Positions 12,266-27,652 of a DNA stretch of 64,000 bases are shown here, one piece after another. The notes beneath the pieces are model-generated. The model was not told the origin of the DNA. It saw only the letters and a program-made list of their open reading frames with translations, and ran no database searches. A program made the translations under genes and the position numbers. Origin of the DNA: Circinella minor (taxonomy: Eukaryota; Mucoromycota; Mucoromycetes; Mucorales; Lichtheimiaceae); the NCBI GenBank assembly GCA_016758965.1, contig JAEPRB010000123.1:57694-121693 (forward strand), read 5' to 3'. Position 1 is the stretch's first letter. Every line of letters begins with the position of its first letter.

Positions 12266-14034
12266 TTAAAGACAAATACCAGTGCTCATTCCAAAGTATC
12301 TAATTGTAATAATAATAAAAAATTTAATAAAAATAAAAATATACGCAAGGTTTCAAAAATAATAATAATAATAACTTACTTTGTATGGTCAATCATACTG
12401 GTAAATGGAGCAATAGAATTAGAACAATCACGTGTTTCTAAACCATTAGGACATACCTCTATACATTTGTTTTGAAAAATAAAAAAGACATCGTATATAA
12501 TATATATAATAATTAATATTTTTGTATTGTAGACAATAATGGGTTATATACGTAGAAAAAAAAAATAATTTTACTTACGGACACGCTTGGTAATATCAGA
12601 AGATTGCCAATATTCTTCTCCAGCATGTTCAAATCCGACCAAACCATCAGGAACATGAGGTACAACTTTAAATTATATATTTTGTTGAGAATAAATAAAT
12701 TATCCTGTCAAATGTTTTAACTAATTTTTTTTAAAAAAAAAATAATAACTTACGATCACGAGCATGAACAGCACGTTTATAAGTAATTCCAGTATCTACA
12801 ATATGTTGAGCAAAACGACGGTTACCAACACGAGGTTGACCTAAATGTGTTATAGAATGTAGAGATTATATATATCATTAGCATTAAAAAAAAAACGCTT
12901 TTTTTTTTTTTTATAATATGGATTGAAATTTGTTATAAATAATGTTTACCTTGAGTGAAAAGTTCCAAGTTTTTAATTCCATCTGAATAAAAGTCCAAAG
13001 CAGAAAGAACAGCTACTGCACCACCAAGAGAATGTCTATATGTATATAAAGATCAATTAGAATTTTTTTTTAAAAAAAAAACCAAGAAGGAGAGGGAGGA
13101 AAAATCCTCATAGTAAAAAAAAAAAAAAAAAAAATGAAAAGCAAATTTTTGTTTTTACTTTTACGTACCCGGTAATCACCAATTTATAATCAGGATGAGA
13201 TTTTAATTCACTTTCAACCGTTTGAGTAACAGTAGATTTACAATCTTTCCAACTACCAAGGAAACCACCATGAACACGTGCAAGTGAAACAGATGGATAA
13301 TCAACAAGAACAGCAGTCAAGTCCTAAAATTTTGTAATAAGATGAATTATGTTTAACATAACAAATTAGATATAATAAAGAAGAAAAAATTGTATTGACA
13401 ACATAAAAAAAAAAGCTTACAGCAATCCAATTATTAAGTGAAACAGAACCTATAAAATTAAGAAACATTAATATATTGCTTAATATTTTTTACGTAAAAA
13501 AAAAAAAAAAAATAGAATACGTATAGTAATGAATATGATATAAAAAAAAAATAAAGTATAGACTATACCTCTGAAAACAACAATAATAGATTTTTCATTA
13601 TCATCACGAACAATAATACCATTCATATCGTAAACAAGTGTATTAAATGTTTTGACAATGGTAAGATGTTTTGTTTTGTCACAATTAGGACAAAGCCATT
13701 TTCCAGCAATAACGGCAGGACAATACACATTGGCTGAAAGAGCAGAATAAAATGTAAGTTCTTCAATTTCTTGAGAAGTAGCATCCCGTGTAGCAGCGGA
13801 TGCATAAACACCATCCAATGCGTCTTGAACAGAATCAGGATAACTTGTTGTATTCAATCCCATATTAAAGATGGATTTTGTGCCTTTCGGTAATGGACCA
13901 TTACGTTCAATAGCTTCATTTTCTGGAGATTCAATAGAGGATCCTTCTTGTCTTTTCAAAAGTGGAGCAGCCAACACCATGGAAGAAAATAAAAAAGAGG
14001 AAAGGAATGCTAATTGGAAAATAGTAGATTTCAT
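12266..14034 (-). CDS. Secreted triacylglycerol lipase, class 3 (Rhizomucor miehei lipase type)
   Basis: Eight exons on the minus strand: 13569-14034, 13421-13449 (29 nt), 13169-13323, 12950-13035, 12754-12840, 12579-12665, 12380-12458 and 12266-12299, in total 1023 nt or 340 residues. It hydrolyses ester bonds of acylglycerols outside the cell. A signal peptide (MKSTIFQLAFLSSFLFSSMVLA) precedes a propeptide with KR and LPKGTK segments, and the mature domain then carries the whole triad: nucleophile elbow GHSLGGA with Ser219, Asp274 in HARDLVPHVP, and His328 in MIDHTKYFG. The segments ETRDCSNSIAPFTS and the ending GMSTGICL match the known Rhizomucor/Rhizopus lipases closely. Cysteines near the C-terminus fit their disulfides. 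The short last exon was chosen because it restores the catalytic His context and terminal Cys. The enzyme looks complete and active. Confidence 0.92.
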
Positions 14035-16348
14035 TGTTATTTTTTTTTTCTCTGTAAACCAGACAGTAGAATATTTAAGAAAGAAAATATAATATAATAT
14101 GGAAAGGAGAGTGTGTTAGTGTTTTTTTTAAAAGTAGATAAAAATGTATAACTTGATTTCATTTTAGTTAGGACACTATTTATACTTGTAAAAAATATAT
14201 ATATATAAACATCAAATTGAATAAAAGTGAAGTATATATTGACAACTTATTCATGTTATTACTATAAATTACTATGAATAGTAATTTGAATCCCACGATC
14301 AAGGGAATATTAAACGTCGTAATTAGAAGTTTTGCATAGTTGGTGTAACGCGATTCCCAGAAATTGTAAATCGTTTTTATCTTAAAAAAGAAGTAGCGTG
14401 AGAAAGAAAATTGATCTTTCTCGTAAACAATAATAAAAAATGATAGCATAAAAAAAATCAAGTTCACATAAGTTGAACTTTTTTTTAGAACTCATAAATG
14501 AATGAGTGTAACCCATTCTTTCTCTTCCCCGCAAATTATTTTATATTACTGTACGTACACACACACACACACACACACATAATACACACATAATCAATCG
14601 AGTGAGTTATACACGAGAAACTTATTATTACGTATTATGATCGAGATCAATACACAGATTTCTTTTTTTTCCCACCATAAAACAATTAATCATTTTTATG
14701 ATATATAAATAATGCTTTCAAATACGTAAGCTGAGAAAAACAATATATTAATCTTTGATGAGATTTCAAGTGACACTATCCAAATAAAGGTTTTTTAATG
14801 TTACTTTTTCCTTGTTTGCTCACTTCTTGTTTTTTCTTTTGTTTGTTTGTTACGCATGGTTACGCATTCTTTTTAAGATTTTAATTATATGATCCAGAAT
14901 GTTTCGATACACTTATGAGAAAAAAAATTGAAAAAGATGTCATCCTATTTATTATTTCATGTTGAAAATATACAAATGGGCTATTATTTGATTAATATCA
15001 AACCTAAATTATATTTCATTTTGTCCTTTTTGGTGTATAAATGTACAACTACGACGTACATTTCTCAAAAGTGAGAAAGAAAGGAAGAAAAAGCATATGC
15101 TTTTACACATACATCATAACATTTGTAAAAGAAAAACAAACTAGCTTATTTATTATAAGTACACATAATAATATAGCTTTTCTTCCTTGCTTCCTCCCCT
15201 TGGGAAACAAAGTTTTGTCTGAACTAATTATCAATTATGTCAGGTTTTTTTTTTTTTTTTGGACAAGAAATTACCTTTACTTAAAAAAAGAAATAGTAAT
15301 ACAAAGTATTTTATTGAATAATAATTTATATATATATAAAAAAAAGCCAGGATGTAAATTATTCCTATAATGACGGCATTGCCAATCTATTTATTACGTA
15401 TTTTTATTTTTTTGAATAAAAAAAAGTCAAAAAATCCGGTCATCATCATCAAAGGAGTAGTAATACTACAATATAATTCTATATAATTTATAGGGGATAC
15501 ATGAAAAAATCAATATATGATACTCTGTATAAAATTCTGTTTTTTTTTATATTTATTATTATTAGGTGATACAGGTTGTACAATATTAAAAGTTTCAAGT
15601 GAATGGAACAACGATCATATTTTCATCTCAAGATCATTAAACTTAAGTAGTAGTTCTCAACACATACATATTTTACAAATGAGAATAATAATAAGAAAGG
15701 GTATTCACTATCACTGTATTATGTGGATAACGTTTTTGTTTAGGAATACGCCACCATCAAAAAGACTTCTCTATTTTATTTTTATTTTTTCAAAAAGAAA
15801 AAAAAAAGAATCTTCTTCTTCTTAGAAAATGAGTATTACTAACTGTCAGAGATCATAAAATAACAATTAGTAGTTATTTATTAAAGTGATAAAATGGGGG
15901 GGGGGTTTGTCAAATAGTAGTTCATATATTTGTACTGAATTAGTCATATTTTTTAATACATGTGTAAAAAAAAAAAACAGAACAGAAAGAGAAATTATCA
16001 ACATCTTCACATTGATTTAACATTGTACATTTAATATGAAATACCAGCAGGTATCAATAAACATATAGTTTAATACACATAGTTTATTTTTCAATTATTG
16101 ATTAATCATAGTAGCGTAATTAATGTCAAGCTTATTATCCAATTACCATACTCTCATTATTATTTAATTATATATCGTAATAGTTATTTTCCATAGATAA
16201 TATAACGTTATGAGATAAAAATGTATTAACTTGAGTAATCAATCTAAAAGCATTCATAAAAAGCATGTTGTTGCGTTTCCCGGGAGAAAATGTTTAATGT
16301 AAAATGCATGAATAGATTAAAGTCATGGTATTCTAATTTGTATATACC
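14035..16348. other. Intergenic AT-rich desert
   Basis: Upstream region of the lipase followed by gene-poor sequence with a CA tract at about 14557-14579. Short open frames are low complexity. A TCTTCT tract lies near 15810. No gene was recognised. Confidence 0.55.
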
Positions 16349-17153
16349 GTTAACCACTCACTATAACGATATGCCCCGTGTTAGAGACCAAAAGAGCATC
16401 GTTATATCGAATTATCGCTATAAAGAATTATTGATCTGAGCTATAGAACTAATGATCTGGTAAAATTCTATCCATATGTGTACTTGGCCTCATTTACATC
16501 TATATGTCTTGGAAAAAGAAGAAAGCTCTAGAACATTATATTATTCATACCATAAATAAGCTATAATAATATAGCAATTCTTTTTTCTCTTTGCATAGTT
16601 TTTTTTATTAAATATGTCTTGTCGTATTAGTTCTAACTGAATTATTAGAACCCGATCATCACATAATTAATGCTGATGGTCCATAAGAAAAAAAAGAATG
16701 CGAATTCTTACGTACTAAGATCCAAAAACTGCTTATTGTGTATATAGTCGTGCAAAATAACAAAAAATGATGATAAGCTGGGTTTTCACAGTGGACGAAA
16801 AGCAAACTTGAATTGTCATACGTACGCAAGAAGCAGAAGCAGTTTTTTTTGGAAAAGACAATGTGTTTTAAAATAAATTTAATATTCAGAGCATTCAACT
16901 CTTGACAAGAGTTTTTTTTTTTAAAAAAACTAAACCTAGAAGATCAAAAAAAAACAACGGCCAGAAACTACGTAATCATTTACTATTACGTATTTACTGT
17001 TTTTGTTCAGACTCGATATAACGGTATTTTTGCTGAAACCGTACCTATCGGCTAAATACATTATAGAAAATGAACGATCTTTCCCCCTGCTTGATCTGTC
17101 TTGGCCCCCAAAACCCTATCGTTATATAAAAATATCGTTATAACGAGTGGTGA
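16349..17153. mobile_element. Non-autonomous TIR element of about 0.8 kb
   Basis: The two ends are imperfect inverted repeats. The left reads AACCACTCACTATAACGATA and the right, on the opposite strand, CACCACTCGTTATAACGATA. The motif CGTTATATCGA also recurs near both inner ends in opposite orientation. TA dinucleotides flank the right end and possibly the left, so a Tc1/mariner-type insertion is plausible. No transposase frame is present. Its right edge coincides with the start of the dispersed repeat at 17156. Exact ends are uncertain by a few bases. Confidence 0.55.
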
Positions 17154-17155
17154 CT

Positions 17156-19523
17156 ATACATTGTATAAAAGTAGAAACCCATCCCTTTTACAAAATGTGA
17201 TTAATCCTCCAACCGCGATAGTGAAAAAAGAAAAGGCTCGTCGTCAATGTAAAAGAAAAAAAAATCAATTGCGAAATGCAAAATCATAAGGTAAAATTCG
17301 CCTTGTTTTATTTTATCTATGCATATGATGATATTATTAATTTATATACGAAAGTTTTCTATAAATAATCTAAAAATAATTTTTTATATTCATAATACAA
17401 AAAGACGGGAAGATAAATGTATTAAAATTGTTATAGCTATTAAAAAGATACTCCTTGTAATTTTTTATAGCCATGAGTTATATAAGTATAATAGATTATA
17501 TCCACATATATAGATTATTCAGCAACGAAACTATTCACTTACTAAACTAAAAACTAAACGTATTTCGAAATAAGCAAGAACAATTAAAAGAAAATAACTT
17601 CCAATGACTTCTTAGTGTCAACGCGGAAAATAACACGTCAGCGAAAGAAAGTGAAAAACAAACTGAGTACAGCTTTACGTATTAATTGTACGTTGTTGAT
17701 GCACTTTTTCAAAAACTCTTGTCAATAAACAGTTTCATATCCATTTTATTGTAATAACCAGGTTTAACTAAATCTTTCAAAAATGTTATAGTAATTTTAA
17801 AGAGATAAGGTCTAATGGCTGGCCCCTGTCTTTTCGTGTTAGTTTTAAAGAGACTCACTAACCTCCAGGCTTACAAGGCCCGGTTAACTTAAGGTATAAC
17901 GGTTGAGTTTGTTCTTTAAACAAAAGTATACAGATTTATAAACAAGCAAAATGTATTTCGAAAAGCGTTTAAAGAAGTCTATTCTGACCAAAAAGAAAAG
18001 CACCTTTTATGACAACAGCTTGTTCGACGCCGTTCTCATATGAACACCCCCCTCTCCTTTCTTTTTCTTCCATCAAGAACATTTTTTTTTTTACAAAGCA
18101 CAGTAGCGAGTACATATCTCTTAATAGGCAGATGTTTATGTAGCATTAAAAATATACGGAGACCATTTATTTTTTAGACAACAAGTTTACATCAATATTT
18201 AAATATAGTTAAAGTACAATTTTATTATAGAAGTTATTATTTTAATCAGACTTTCTATTTCTTTTGTCATCATTTTAAACAACTGCTATAGTAAAACAGT
18301 ATTTTTTGCACACCCTCTCTTTTACACACACCCTCTTTCTTTTTGCGCTCTCTCTCTTTACACTCTCTCTCTTTACACTCTCTTTCTTTTTTCACGCACC
18401 CTCTTTTTGCGCGCGCACACTCTCTCTTTTTGAACCCCCCGTTTTGCACACACCCTCTTTTTGAAACCCCCCCAAGTTTTTTCCATCCCCCACTTTTGCA
18501 CTACTTTCTTCTTTCGCCCACTCGTGCTTCTTGTCTCAACCAAGTATAAAAAAAAATGATATAAAGAAGAAAAAGTTGAGGACGTGTCAAAGGTACTAAA
18601 CCATTCGTGCTGAGGACATGGTGGAAGTAGCCAATGAGCTCGCGGTCGCTCTGACACAATCAGGAGTAAAATCGACTGAAGATCAGAGTTGCGCTGATAA
18701 GGATTTAAAAAAAAGGGGTCGACACAGAGTTAAAGTAGGATTAAATAACCACGAAGGATCAAATAATCAGTACACGGTATATTGGAAATGAGGTAAACAA
18801 AATACATAACCCATGCCAACCAATGTGTAGACGCCGCTATCGATGAACTGCGATACTCCAATGATAATACCTCTCTATCAAAAGAGCCTACAGATCAAAG
18901 TAGGATTTTCCACACATAAGAAAGAAGAGACAAAGAAGCACAATATGGAAAAAAAAAGAAAGAAGAGACAAAGAGAAAGAGAAAGAAAAACATGGAACTT
19001 TGGTTTTTAATCTTGGGGGAATCAGAAATCGAACGACAAGTCTTTTTTTTTTTTTTTGATGGTATGATTTAATTGATTCTGGACCTACTCGGGACCTGCT
19101 CTTTTACTATGAATTCTAGACTTTCTCTTTTACCACTACTATGGACACGTAAAAAAAAAAAAGATGTTTGTCGATAAAGTAAAATAAAAAGAATTATTAC
19201 TATGACGATGAATCGTTACAACCTAGTTTTCCTTTGACACAGAACCCATCTACATCATACTTTTTTTCTTTGAATGAATGAGTAAAAGTTCTATCTATTT
19301 CTATGGCCCCAGACTTTTTTTTTTTTGACGATATGTAGTAGGTACCTCACCATTTCCACATGATAATGTTTGATGTACATGCTGTTCGATCATTGCTACC
19401 AGGGATAAAAAATAAATTAAAGCGAGCTATTCCTATTTTAGTATAGTCTGGTAAATATATTAAAAGCGGGAAAAAGCATCTCATAAAATCATTGCAGAAA
19501 AAAAAAGATAGAATACTTTCAAA
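17156..19523 (+). repeat. Dispersed repeat, copy A (continues into the inverted-repeat arm)
   Basis: Sequence from TATAAAAGTAGAAACC (17165) onward matches 61694-62046 and then 63702-64000 over most of its length, including AACCGCGATAGTGAAAAAAG, the CAGCAAC segment at 17521 and the AATAACACGT segment near 17628. Similarity to copy B still holds where the window ends, so the true repeat is longer than seen. It carries no intact gene here. The family is unknown. Confidence 0.75.
17668..19523 (+). repeat. Left arm of a giant inverted repeat
   Basis: The arm is the reverse complement of 19790-21645 over about 1.85 kb. Blocks I compared by eye (around 18690-18850, 19180-19460 and 17760-17900) are almost identical, with only one-base and homopolymer-length differences and a few small indels: 13 bases near 19490 missing here, and about 22 bases near 17690 present here but missing in the right arm. 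It contains a CT/CA-rich tract (18305-18500) built of variants of CACACCCTCT. Confidence 0.9.
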
Positions 19524-19789
19524 TAATGACCAACATTTTTATGCTACTGCTAATACATTACAAACAACAGAGGGTGGATTTTTGTGTTACACAACCAACA
19601 AGTAAACACACTCTTTACTTTACTCGAAAAAAATATAACATTTCGTTTGCAATTACAAAGAAATTACATTTATCAATTCGATTAAAGACATTAAAAAGAA
19701 AAAAAACAAATTTTATCTTAGTCATTTTATCTTCTCTTCGTGTTGTGAAAAAAAAAATACGTACTCTTAAAATACACTACGTACTGTAC
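19524..19789. other. Spacer of the giant inverted repeat
   Basis: Unique, AT-rich sequence of about 266 bases between the two arms. No gene or repeat was recognised in it. In a transcript it would form the loop of a very long hairpin. Confidence 0.75.
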
Positions 19790-21645
19790 TTGAAAGTATT
19801 CTACCTTTTTTTTTCTGCAATCCATGGCAATGGTAATGATTTTATGAAATGCTTTTTCCCGCTTTTAATATATTTACCAGACTATACTAAAATAGGAATA
19901 GCTCGCTTTAATTTATTTTTTATCCCTGGTAGCAATGATCGAACAGCATGTACATCAAACATTATCATGTGGAAATGGTGAGGTACCTACTACATATCGT
20001 CAAAAAGAAAAAACGTTTGGGGCCATAGAAATAGATAGAACTTTTACTCATTCATTCAAAGAAAAAAAGTACGATGTAGATGGGTTCCGTGTCAAAGGAA
20101 AACTAGGTTGTAACGATTCATCGTCATGGTAATAATTCTTTTTATTTTACTTTATCGACAAACATCTTTTTTTTTTTTACGTGTCCATAGTAGTGGTAAA
20201 AGAGAAAGTCTAGAATTCATAGTAAAAGAGCAGGTCCCGAGTAGGTCCAGAATCAATTAAATCATACCATCAAAAAAAAAAAAAAGACTTGGCGTTCGAT
20301 TTCTGATTCCCCCAAGATTAAAAAGCAAAGTTCCATGTTTTTCTTTCTCTTTCTCTTTGTCTCTTCTTTCTTTTTTTTTTCCATATTGTGCTTCTTTGTC
20401 TCTTCTTTCTTATGTGTGGAAAATCCTACTTTGATCTGTAGGCTCTTTTGATAGAGAGGTATTATCATTGGAGTATCGCAGTTCATCGATAGCGGCGTCT
20501 ACACATTGGTTGGCATGGGTTATGTATTTTGTTTACCTCATTTCCCAATATACCGTGTACTGATTATTTGATCCTTCGTGGTTATTTAATCCTACTTTAA
20601 CTCTGTGTCGACCCCTTTTTTTTTAAATCCTTATCAGCGCAACTCTGATCTTCAGTCGATTTTACTCCTGATTGTGTCAGAGCGACCGCGAGCTCATTGG
20701 CTACTTCCACCATGTCCTCAGCACGAATGGTTTAGTACCTTTGACACGTCCTCAACTTTTTCTTCTTTATATCATTTTTTTTTATACTTGGTTGAGACAA
20801 GAAGCACGAGTGGGCGAAAGAAGAAAGTAGTGCAAAAGTGGGGGATGGAAAAAACTTGGGGGGGTTTCAAAAAGAGGGTGTGTGCAAAACGGGGGGTTCA
20901 AAAAGAGAGAGTGTGCGCGCGCAAAAAGAGGGTGCGTGAAAAAAGAAAGAGAGTGTAAAGAGAGAGAGTGTAAAGAGAGAGAGCGCAAAAAGAAAGAGGG
21001 TGTGTGTAAAAGAGAGGGTGTGCAAAAAATACTGTTTTACTATAGCAGTTGTTTAAAATGATGACAAAAGAAATAGAAAGTCTGATTAAAATAATAACTT
21101 CTATAATAAAATTGTACTTTAACTATATTTAAATATTGATGTAAACTTGTTGTCTAAAAAATAAATGGTCTCCGTATATTTTTAATGCTACATAAACATC
21201 TGCCTATTAAGAGATATGTACTCGCTACTGTGCTTTGTAAAAAAAAAATGTTCTTGATGGAAGAAAAAGAAAGGAGAGGGGGGTGTTCATATGAGAACGG
21301 CGTCGAACAAGCTGTTGTCATAAAAGGTGCTTTTCTTTTTGGTCAGAATAGACTTCTTTAAACGCTTTTCGAAATACATTTTGCTTGTTTATAAATCTGT
21401 ATACTTTTGTTTAAAGAACAAACTCAACCGTTATACCTTAAGTTAACCGGGGCTTGTAAGCCTGGAGGTTAGTGAGTCTCTTTAAAACTAACACGAAAAG
21501 ACAGGGGCCAGCCATTAGACCTTATCTCTTTAAAATTACTATAACATTTTTGAAAGATTTGGTTAAACCTGGTTATTACAATAAAATGTATATAAAACTG
21601 TTGATTAACAAGAGTTTTTGAAAAAGAACGTAAAGCTGTAATTAC
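19790..21645 (-). repeat. Right arm of the giant inverted repeat
   Basis: Reverse complement of the left arm. It includes an open frame at 19935-20132 and its mirror of the CT/CA tract (20830-21030). The outer end near 21640 loses similarity a little beyond GCTTTACGT, whereas the left arm runs on into dispersed repeat copy A, so the right arm looks like a truncated, inverted duplicate of part of that repeat. Confidence 0.9.
19935..20132 (+). pseudogene. Short protein-like open frame in the right arm; possible transposon gene fragment
   Basis: A 65-residue frame with non-repetitive composition (IEQHVHQTLSCGNGEVPTTY and later DRTFTHSFKEKKYDVDGF). The left arm carries the same sequence with differences in a homopolymer that break the frame. 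Just upstream, in another frame, lies a stretch resembling coding sequence (FIPGSND context). This could be a remnant of a transposon protein, but I do not recognise the family and no start context supports a real gene. Confidence 0.3.
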
Positions 21646-22374
21646 TAAGTCATATCTCAGTACTAGGGCATTAATTTTTTTTTTAAAACATCAATGTATT
21701 TTTTCAAAGTTTTAATCTATATAATTAAAACTAGTTGTTATAAATAAACCGTAGCCTAGTAATACCTGGACGACTGCTACTAATTCAGATAAAAATCAAT
21801 GAAGTTAGATTTTTTTTAAAACACTGATGTGACAATGTTAAATCACCAAAAATTAATTAGTAGTTTTTTTTACTACATAATTAATTGTTAATGTTTACCA
21901 CGCCTAATGGAATGGATGTGCTGTAAGCTCCAAGTGCTGGCCAAAAACCAGTTCCATATTTAATGTTTATCTAATTGACCAACTAATTTCATGCTTCCTG
22001 TTGTTTTAATAATGTATGTATGTATACACTATAGCTAGAAGTCTTTAAATAGTTACGTGAATTAAAAATATTCTTCTGTTTTTTGTTGCTAAGGTACATG
22101 CACCCTTTATTCTTTGAAGCATCGGTGAGTGGTATATTCTTCATAGAACTACGTATCCAATGACCTTACGAAATTATTTTAAGTCTTGAGTCTTTTATGA
22201 GATATCATCAGATTCAAAATCATAAGCCGAGTATCCATGTTTTGGTGAATAATGTATACAACAACGAACAATCTCATTTTTAGCCACTGGTAATTTTTCG
22301 TTCTCGTTCTTTACGGTCTTTACGTATATGTAATTGGTATATATAAAAGGGATCAAAAATACCCATTAGAACAA

Positions 22375-22673
22375 ATGGATCGACGCATGCACAGAAATGA
22401 GAAAAGGGAACTTTGGATAAGTATGTTGATCGTATGGTACGTATGTTGGTTTTCAGTAACATATCCTATTTTGAGCAGGATCAAATTGTTTTATGGGGGG
22501 AATATTATAATTTCATTGCATTCCCGCAAGATGTCGAATACGGATATAGATATGGATATCTTACAAGATATCAACTGTTGTTTTATATATTTAGAAGTGG
22601 GTATTACACGATTGCTGGTTGTAGACGAGTAACACGTAATAATGACGTGTTGGTATACAATCTTTTTTTGTGA
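22375..22673 (+). pseudogene. Protein-like relic, family not recognised
   Basis: The frame ending at 22673 reads DKYVDRMVRMLVFSNIS and onward for 86 residues with an ordinary amino-acid mix, unlike the homopolymer frames around it. An upstream continuation in the same frame is cut by a stop near 22398. No start, intron or partner exon was found. It may be a fragment of a mobile-element protein, but this is inferred only from its isolation in a repeat-rich stretch. Confidence 0.35.
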
Positions 22674-23892
22674 ATTTTTTTGTATATAGTAGTAATGATG
22701 CGATATGGGTGAATTTAAACAAATAGATAAGGAAAAGTCTAGGTTGGGAAAACAAACAATTTATGCATGAATTTTTTTTTTTATTATGAGTAGTGTAAAT
22801 ATCCATTACGTACACTAAAATTAAGTTAAAGAACTCAGTATTAAATGTGGTCCATTAGTAGGGTTCTACTTCTTGAAGAGATGCTGTACGTAGTTGTTAT
22901 CATTGTTCTTCTATCCTTATATAATATCATTAATACCTTTTACATTTATTTTGAGCAACATGAATACCTATCATCAATAGAAATAAATTATCATGTTAAA
23001 GACGTTGGGGGAGTAAATCATAATTTATCATATACCTCCTATTAATAAGATTTCTACATGAAAACTATTGAAATTTTCAATGTCAAAATGATACCTATAG
23101 GTATACTATTGATCTAGTTAATATAGAAACCTTAATGTGTTTCGTTCAATAAAAATGACCGAGCGTTGTATATAATAAGTAGCACATATTAGATTTGAAA
23201 AAAAAAATTAAGTGAACATTTGAACTGAATAAAAAAAAAAATCAGTCTAACCAGTAGAATTTTAATTGTAGACATTTAAAGCACAATTGCATTATTACGG
23301 GTATATTTCTTCTACCTATTTAAACCATTTTTTTTTTGAATAATAATAGTAATATACATATAAAAATGAACCATTGGGTAAAATTTTTTTTCTTCCTTAT
23401 TATAGAATGAAACACCTTTTATGCAGACGTACCTACAAAATTGTTTTTGTAATATGTTCATTCAATATACAGTATAATAGTGTTGAATTGTCATACAAAA
23501 TAGAACTGAGACAAAATAAAATAATAAAAAATTATAATATCAAATTATGATACGTATTTCTTAAGTTTCTTTTTCTTAAAACCAAAAAAAAAAAAGAGTA
23601 CGTTGGGTGTAAAATGGTGTATGTCTGACGGTCAAACTCCTCAAAAGTTTTAGGTTAGCAAAAAAAAAAAAAAAAATTGTAACGCATAAAAAAGAATATG
23701 ATGCGTGTAACACAAATACTATTGTTAGAAAATGGTGTTTGTTGACATGGCAACTCTTAACATACACACACACATACATACATAATAAAAATGAAGTGGT
23801 AAAAGAAAAAATGAGAAATAGTTGTCATAGCCACTCAAAAAAAAAAAAAACTTACTAAAATAAAGAAGGTTATAATACGTATTATAGAAACC

Positions 23893-23921
<29 letters not shown>
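23893..23921. repeat. Poly(A) run of about 29 bases
   Basis: Uninterrupted A run read directly. Confidence 0.85.
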
Positions 23922-23928
<7 letters not shown>

Positions 23929-24485
23929 TGGATGAACAAAACAAAACAAAAACGTCGTACAAGCATATTCTTAGTTACACAACGTTCAAAATTTGATAAA
24001 CAATACGGCGTAAAACATCATATTACGTTTTTAACGATGCTAACATATATATATCTTTGTACCAAAATGTCATGATTAAATAATAATATATAGAAGATCC
24101 CCTTTTTCCAATTCATTATAATGTGGTGTAGTAAAAGACATTAAAAAAAAAGTGAACAGAAATTAAGCTATTACGTATTATTTTATAATAATCCAAGTAA
24201 GATACAAGTTTACTTATTTTAGATAAAAATGTTAGAATCAAGACTAAAAGAAAAAAAAACAGTACTTTTTGTTTTGTTTTGGTTTTTTTCGGAAAGAAAG
24301 AAAGAAGAGAAGTGGCAAAAAAAAAAAAATCAATCCGACCTAAAAAAGTAGATTTAGTGATCATGAGTCCATACTAAACAACAACCATTATATATATGCA
24401 CAAAAAAAATATATATTTTCAATTCAATTCGGTTCTTTTTTCTTTTCTTTTTATTTCTTTTTTATTCTTTTTTTTTTCAATACTT

Positions 24486-27182
<2,697 letters not shown>

Positions 27183-27652
27183 AAAATAAAAATAAAAAAT
27201 GTATAAAAATTTACAATGTTAACTTTTTGAATTTTATTTTTAATAAAATGTATTCGTGAAACTGACATGTGGTTTGTAAAAATTAAGGACACAACAATCC
27301 ATTCAATCTAACAGTTTCTTTTAAAGATCAGTTTCTTTTGCTAATAGTATTTTATATTTCCGATGACAGAAATTTTTTATACTTCCAAAATTGCGTGATC
27401 TGTGTGTTACATTTAACAACATTACACGTTTAAAAAAAAGTCAAGATAAGGAGACGTGAGGACAAAATTACATTTAAATGACTTATATGATATAAAAAAC
27501 AATAATATTTTATTAAGTTCATTGATAATAATATCTATATATGGTATAACAAAAGAATAATAATAATAATAATAAAAAGAAAATGGGTCTACTTTACAAA
27601 AATGAAAGAAAAAAAAATATGGAAAAAGAGAGACAAAAGGGGAATGATTTTT
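27183..27652. other. Convergent intergenic region
   Basis: Shared 3' region of the mannosidase and amine oxidase genes, with AATAAA-like signals on both strands and an AAT repeat near 27557-27577. Nothing else was seen. Confidence 0.6.

Larger units (their letters stand above)
21646..24485. other. Repeat-poor desert with one protein-like relic
   Basis: Mostly AT-rich with no gene. At 22375-22673 two overlapping frames hold a protein-like piece (FSNISYFEQDQIVLWGEYYN, then YGYLTRYQLLFYIFRSGYY) interrupted upstream by a stop, listed separately. A CA/TA tract lies near 23761-23783 and an A run at 23893-23921. Confidence 0.5.

Noticed and set aside
18343..18657. Two opposed open frames in the left arm (and their mirror at 20605-20988)
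   Set aside because: They translate the CT/CA minisatellite on both strands; no start context or family similarity.
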